NCBI RefSeq assembly: GCF_037975245.1 | Contig: NC_092576.1 | Span: 13,496,611-13,560,610 of the forward strand | Origin: Apostichopus japonicus | Lineage: Eukaryota; Echinodermata; Holothuroidea; Aspidochirotida; Stichopodidae | Reading direction: 5' to 3' | Length of the DNA: 64,000 bases | Shown here: positions 60,011 through 64,000 of the stretch, in pieces | How the letters are laid out: every line of letters starts with the position of its first letter | Numbering within the stretch: the first letter of the stretch is position 1 | Made by a program: the position numbers and the translations under genes | Notes under the pieces: generated by a model | Told to the model about the DNA's origin: nothing | Databases searched by the model: none | What the model saw: the letters and a program-made list of their open reading frames with translations, nothing else

Positions 60011-62004
60011 GGCACTCAGAATACAATACTCTACAAGTTCAATAAATGATGGCAGAAAAAAATTTATGAAGTCTTGGCTGATAATGGTGAAATCTTATCC
60101 ATTTGTGTTTACTGCAGGACACAGACACATTCTGGTGGCTGCTTATCAATCTGTGCAACATATTAAGAGCATGTACTTTCTTCACGATTATATATTATGC
60201 AGCTCTTTAAAAAAAGCATGACATGTTTGTCCAAGGTTGTTGGGTCTGAAGGGGGTATACAAGTGAGAAGGAAATAAGGAAGGTGCCTCATTTGTCCATG
60301 AGATACATTTATGGTTTATTAAGCCCCTATATGTAACATGGTGAAGCTTTGGTAAGCTTATTTCCAAGTACTAGCTTTGAGGCAAACCTGGGAGAAGGAA
60401 ACAATGGAGTTCCCCTACCCCCTTTTGAGAAATTTGGGTTTCTAGTTGTGTATTTGAAAACTTGCTCAAGGTCTGGGAAAATGTTGGGGAGACATAATCT
60501 GCCCCTGGCCCCCACCCCATGATCCCGCCAGTGGGTTTGTTTGTGTTTGTACCAAAAGCAGCTGGTAATAAGCTAAAACAACACCAGCTCCTATTCTTTA
60601 TTTACAAGGGGGGGGGGGCGCACTGTCTTATATTAAGTGTGAATGTATGTGTTGCTCAAACATTATGAAATGTTTACCAATTGAACACTTATGTTGTCAC
60701 ATTGTTGTAACAAGCTAACTGTAAATGAAGAGATCTTTTCGGACTGGCATTGCACCTTCAAGAGTATAGTGAGCAGAATTTTGACCACAAAATGTCCGCC
60801 GTGTTAAGTTCTTTCATACCCCGAAATTGATACATTCGTCGATAACCTAACTGTATCTTTTGTGTAATAATGTAATTATACATCCATTGACTCTGGATGC
60901 TGTTTGTTATGCTTTGAGCCTATAAACTCAGACAGACCAAGTCCCAGTGAGTAGTGGTCTCGTGTTGAGGTAATTGTAGTTATTTTTAGGGAAAAAGATT
61001 TCTAAATGCTAAAAATACGTTCAAAACTTGGGAGAGAGTGTTAAAAGCTTAAACAAATCCACAATTTGTGTATATCATATATCTCATGAAATATGTAACT
61101 CTGCTTCGCTGCAAAAAGTTTAGGTTGCCTGCTGTATCGTTGCTAGTAAAATTTGAAGCTGGTCAATAACGAAGTTGCGTCAATTATAAAGCCTTTACTA
61201 TACTACACATTGATCGCTTTGCCAATTGCCATACAAAAATTCTATCATAGGATTAGCCTTTTTTCTATAGCAAGTCTCATTAAGTGCTCAAAAGTTTGAC
61301 ATTCTTTTTGGAAACTGAGTGTCTTAATGTTATCTGTTGGTGGACTTGAACCACCTGCTGAATAAATTCTGCATCACCTGAACAGATTTTTATGGCCAAA
61401 CAAATTACCAAGAAGAAATCATTTACTTAGTCGACAGTTCATTGGCACCTTGCATGTTGAAATAACCTACTACAATACTTCTAATCCCTGGGTCTCTAAA
61501 CTAACTTGAAAGTGGCCATGACACGAAAATTCCAACGTCCAATCTTTTCGGGATCCATCTAAGCATGTTCTCTAGAACATATTTCAACCATTTTGCAAGT
61601 TAAAAACTTGAGTTTGCCAACGTGGTAAGATTTATGTAACAAAGAGAAATATTTTAAAAAGCCAGTCCATTCTGTGCATGTGTCGTTGGAATTCGCGGAA
61701 CTGCCTAAACCGTATTGTGCGTTGTGTTACGGTGACTTACAACAATAGAATCCTTACAACCAATATGTATTGTACTACCCTGGTGCAGCTAATGACAGTA
61801 CATCATACATGTGCAGTATGCTGCGTAGTACTACTACTATTAGGGTTGGTTGAAAACATTAGCTAGTAGGCTACTTAGGCCTGGAGTTTTGCAAATCAAT
61901 TGTCTGAAACTAAAGAATGTTTCATTTAACATGGAAGGTGTAAATTCACAACAACTGTAACCATAACTGTACATTGTATCACTGCTTGTTATTGTGGACA
62001 TCAT

Positions 62005-63060
62005 GGGCCCAGGTTAAAGAAATTGTCTGGTGGAAGACTTTGATACATTGTCCTTGTAGTAATGATTTTTCTCTTTCTACCCATGTAAAAATTGTCCCCA
62101 TTCGACGTTGTCTTATTGTAGAAATTAAATTCACCAGTTTCTCACCAAAAGAACCGTTTGTTCGAACGTTTTCAATATGGTGATTGACGTTGTGCTGGCA
62201 AATAGGCAAAACAGGCGACTTGAAGTCAGCACTCCCATTTCCGCAGAAAATACACTCTCACGTGTACACGAACAGGTGATTGCCTAGTATATAAACGTAC
62301 ATATCGCGAACGTATATAGCCTACTGCACCATGCCCAGTTGGTATACGTAAAGCGTTGCACATAATATACTCTCACACTCAAACCACAATTCATAAACTG
62401 TTCTTCGAAATCGCTGACATAAAATTCACGGATCAAAATAACAGTAAAAGGAAACTTGAAAAGTATTCAAAACACCGAAAGATGAAACTTGGCGGAATCG
62501 ATGTCAGAGCAGAGTGTAGTACCGAGAAGATTAGGCTTTGCAGAACTGTCCGATTGTAAACGTTAGAGTAACCTACATGCGAACATTCTTCGCGTTGGAG
62601 CTGGATAGCGCGATGTATAAACAACGAAGAGTCTGCTGTTAAAACTTATCTTGTGTTACACAAAAGTCCACGAAACCACCGATCTACTACATATATGGCG
62701 GCTTAAGGAGTTTTTGAAAACATATCTAATTTATAAGAAATTTCACCGAAAATTAAGGTAGAAATTAATCTGTATACAAACGCGGTTTTTGTTGTGATTA
62801 CTGTAGGTACTGTACGGAGCGTGGGTTATGTCGCAATCTGCATTAGCGTAGATGACGTCACGTTCTGTACTGTTCATATCATATTGGAAATGTCCATCCT
62901 TAACGATTAAAAATCGTTTCTCTGTCAAACGCAACATTAGCGTTCTCATACTTTGACAAAATGTTTGGAAAATTATTTATCATTTTTAAGGTAACTTCGT
63001 TGGGCCTCCAGACAATCCTTTTAATACATTTGAACTTTCATAAAAAAAAAAATCAGGCTG
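62005..63060. other. Segment unique to IR-C right arm
   Basis: No homology to the left arm and no recognised gene; short frames only. Confidence 0.5.
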
Positions 63061-63210
63061 TGCAGATACATAGCCTACCTTCAACAGGTTCAATGGTGCT
63101 GGGGTTCCTAGCAAGACATGCGATGGTTGTGCAACCATCACGTGCAGTCCAAAGGATCAAAAGTGAGTTTCCAGCCAAAGGTCATTACACTGGATTCAAG
63201 TTGCCATAGG

Positions 63211-63456
63211 CCATGGGCCATGGCCAATTTAGATGCACTTTTGTTCACATGGTCAGTGGGGGAAGTTAATTTCTCTGAAATAGTATAAATATGAACTGAA
63301 TCAAGATTGACTTGTTCTTTTTGGTTCTACTGAAACAAACAGTCAGAATTTAAGAAAAACTAACAAAAGAAATTATCCATTGCTCTTAAAAGAGCTTATC
63401 TAATTGGTCAGTATTTCCAGGTCAAACATTAATTGACCAATCACAGCTGTTGATCT
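63211..63456. other. Upstream of the last exon
   Basis: A short palindrome-like CTCTTAAAAGAGC at about 63384. TTTCCAGGTCAAACATTAATTG near 63415 could be read as an acceptor, but the first ATGs follow later. Nothing certain. Confidence 0.35.
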
Positions 63457-63495
63457 GTGGTCTGGTTACACCATGGTTACACTAACTGCACAAAC

Positions 63496-63819
63496 ATGGC
63501 TGCTCCCACACTCAAATGTTGTATGCATGTGTGTGCACAGACAAAAACGAATATTTCATCCTTTTCTGACAGCTCTTTTGCCAAATTCAAGGTTTGTGTT
63601 TTAAGGTGGATTGTTTTACCAGGTATTTATGGTGCATTAGCTAGAGATGTCACTTCAAAATACTGTATAGAGAGCTTAAAATCTTTAGCTGATTTTCAAG
63701 ATCATGAGCATGGTGAGTCGTGCATTGGCTATCATCGTGATTGCTACAATACCAGAGATTCACAGATGAATAAACTCAACAAGACTGAAAAAAGGCTTGC
63801 TAAAATCTGCCCAAAGATG
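63496..63819 (+). CDS. Exon of an uncharacterised Cys/His-motif protein (partial gene)
   Basis: Open from 63457; I prefer the ATG at 63496 (AAACATGGCT, good context). It encodes MAAPTLKCCMHVCAQTKTNI, SSFSDSSFAKFKVCVLRWIV, then GIYGALARDV, CIGYHRDCYNTRDSQMNKL and KTEKRLAKICPKM, and ends at a donor, ATG|GTAAGC. The pattern of an early Cys pair, an F-S-D-x-S-F/W...C...W region and a G-Y-H-R-D-C-Y motif is one I associate with a large family of unnamed invertebrate proteins, often multi-exon and lineage-expanded. The function is unknown; the Cys/His spacing suggests metal binding. The rest lies beyond the window. Confidence 0.6.
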
Positions 63820-64000
63820 GTAAGCAACATTTAAATAATATTATGAGTATGAACCCATTTTCCAACTGAAATTAGAAATTTCAATCTGACATTTTGTGGA
63901 ATGTGGTTGTGCTTTTATTTAAGTTTTTACATTCGTTCTTGACGGTTTTTTATTGTATTGTAACTTAGTCCTGCTGTCATTTTGTTGTGCAAAATGCATC

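Larger units (their letters stand above)
59500..63210. repeat. IR-C right arm
   Basis: Reverse-complement counterpart of 35130-37790. It is longer because of a segment at about 62005-63060 not present in the left arm. The edges carry CCTCTAACTTCACTTCCGCT near 59536 and GTGAGTTTCCAGCCAAAGG near 63163. Confidence 0.9.

Overview
This is animal nuclear DNA, not bacterial: the telomere hexamer is TTAGGG, exons are small and flanked by GT/AG splice sites, (TA)n microsatellites are abundant, and non-LTR, LTR and DNA transposon remains lie everywhere. The gene content (an intron-rich phospholipid scramblase, a secreted Ig/EGF protein, an endonuclease/reverse-transcriptase LINE of the craniofacial-development-protein-2-like type) fits a marine invertebrate. 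An echinoderm, perhaps a sea cucumber, is my best guess, but the sequence does not prove it.

Layout. 1-2.6 kb: degenerate subtelomere-type repeats around 225 perfect TTAGGG copies that point inward. 3.5 kb: a small hAT-type MITE. 5.8-12.3 kb (+): a five-exon gene for a secreted Ig-Ig-EGF-Cys-rich protein, all introns in phase 1, with one in-frame stop at the end of exon 2. 8.96-9.26 kb, in intron 3: a Penelope-like fragment with a minus-strand hammerhead ribozyme motif. 12.0-18.5 kb: a 3.2-kb tandem duplication carrying the terminal exon, a tRNA-derived SINE pair and part of a LINE; the nearly full-length LINE runs on to 20.95 kb. 21.25-22.5 kb: an inverted copy of part of the first gene with an intact EGF exon.

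22.98-28.69 kb and 47.55-54.63 kb are the arms of a large diverged inverted duplication; each holds a broken, spliced retroviral-type integrase core. Next to the left arm is an LTR (28.7-35.0 kb) split by a 5.3-kb terminal-inverted-repeat element that carries a decayed BEN-domain gene and dense short palindromic repeats. 35.1-37.8 kb and 59.5-63.2 kb form a second inverted duplication. Between them are a hAT transposase C-terminus, a complete five-exon phospholipid scramblase gene (minus strand, 47366 to 40152; 281 aa), L1/Tx1-like remnants in its first intron, and a partial direct duplication of the scramblase 3' end (57-59.3 kb) that contains a near-perfect 1230-bp tandem duplication and a broken last exon. 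A first or internal exon of an uncharacterised protein family closes the window.

Only two gene structures look well supported: the Ig/EGF gene and the scramblase. Most else is transposon-derived or duplicated. The most unusual items are the BEN-carrying TIR element, the hammerhead motif, the inward-pointing telomere array, and the interleaved set of inverted and direct duplications. All exon calls come from reading splice signals and reading frames by eye; no alignment or database search was run.
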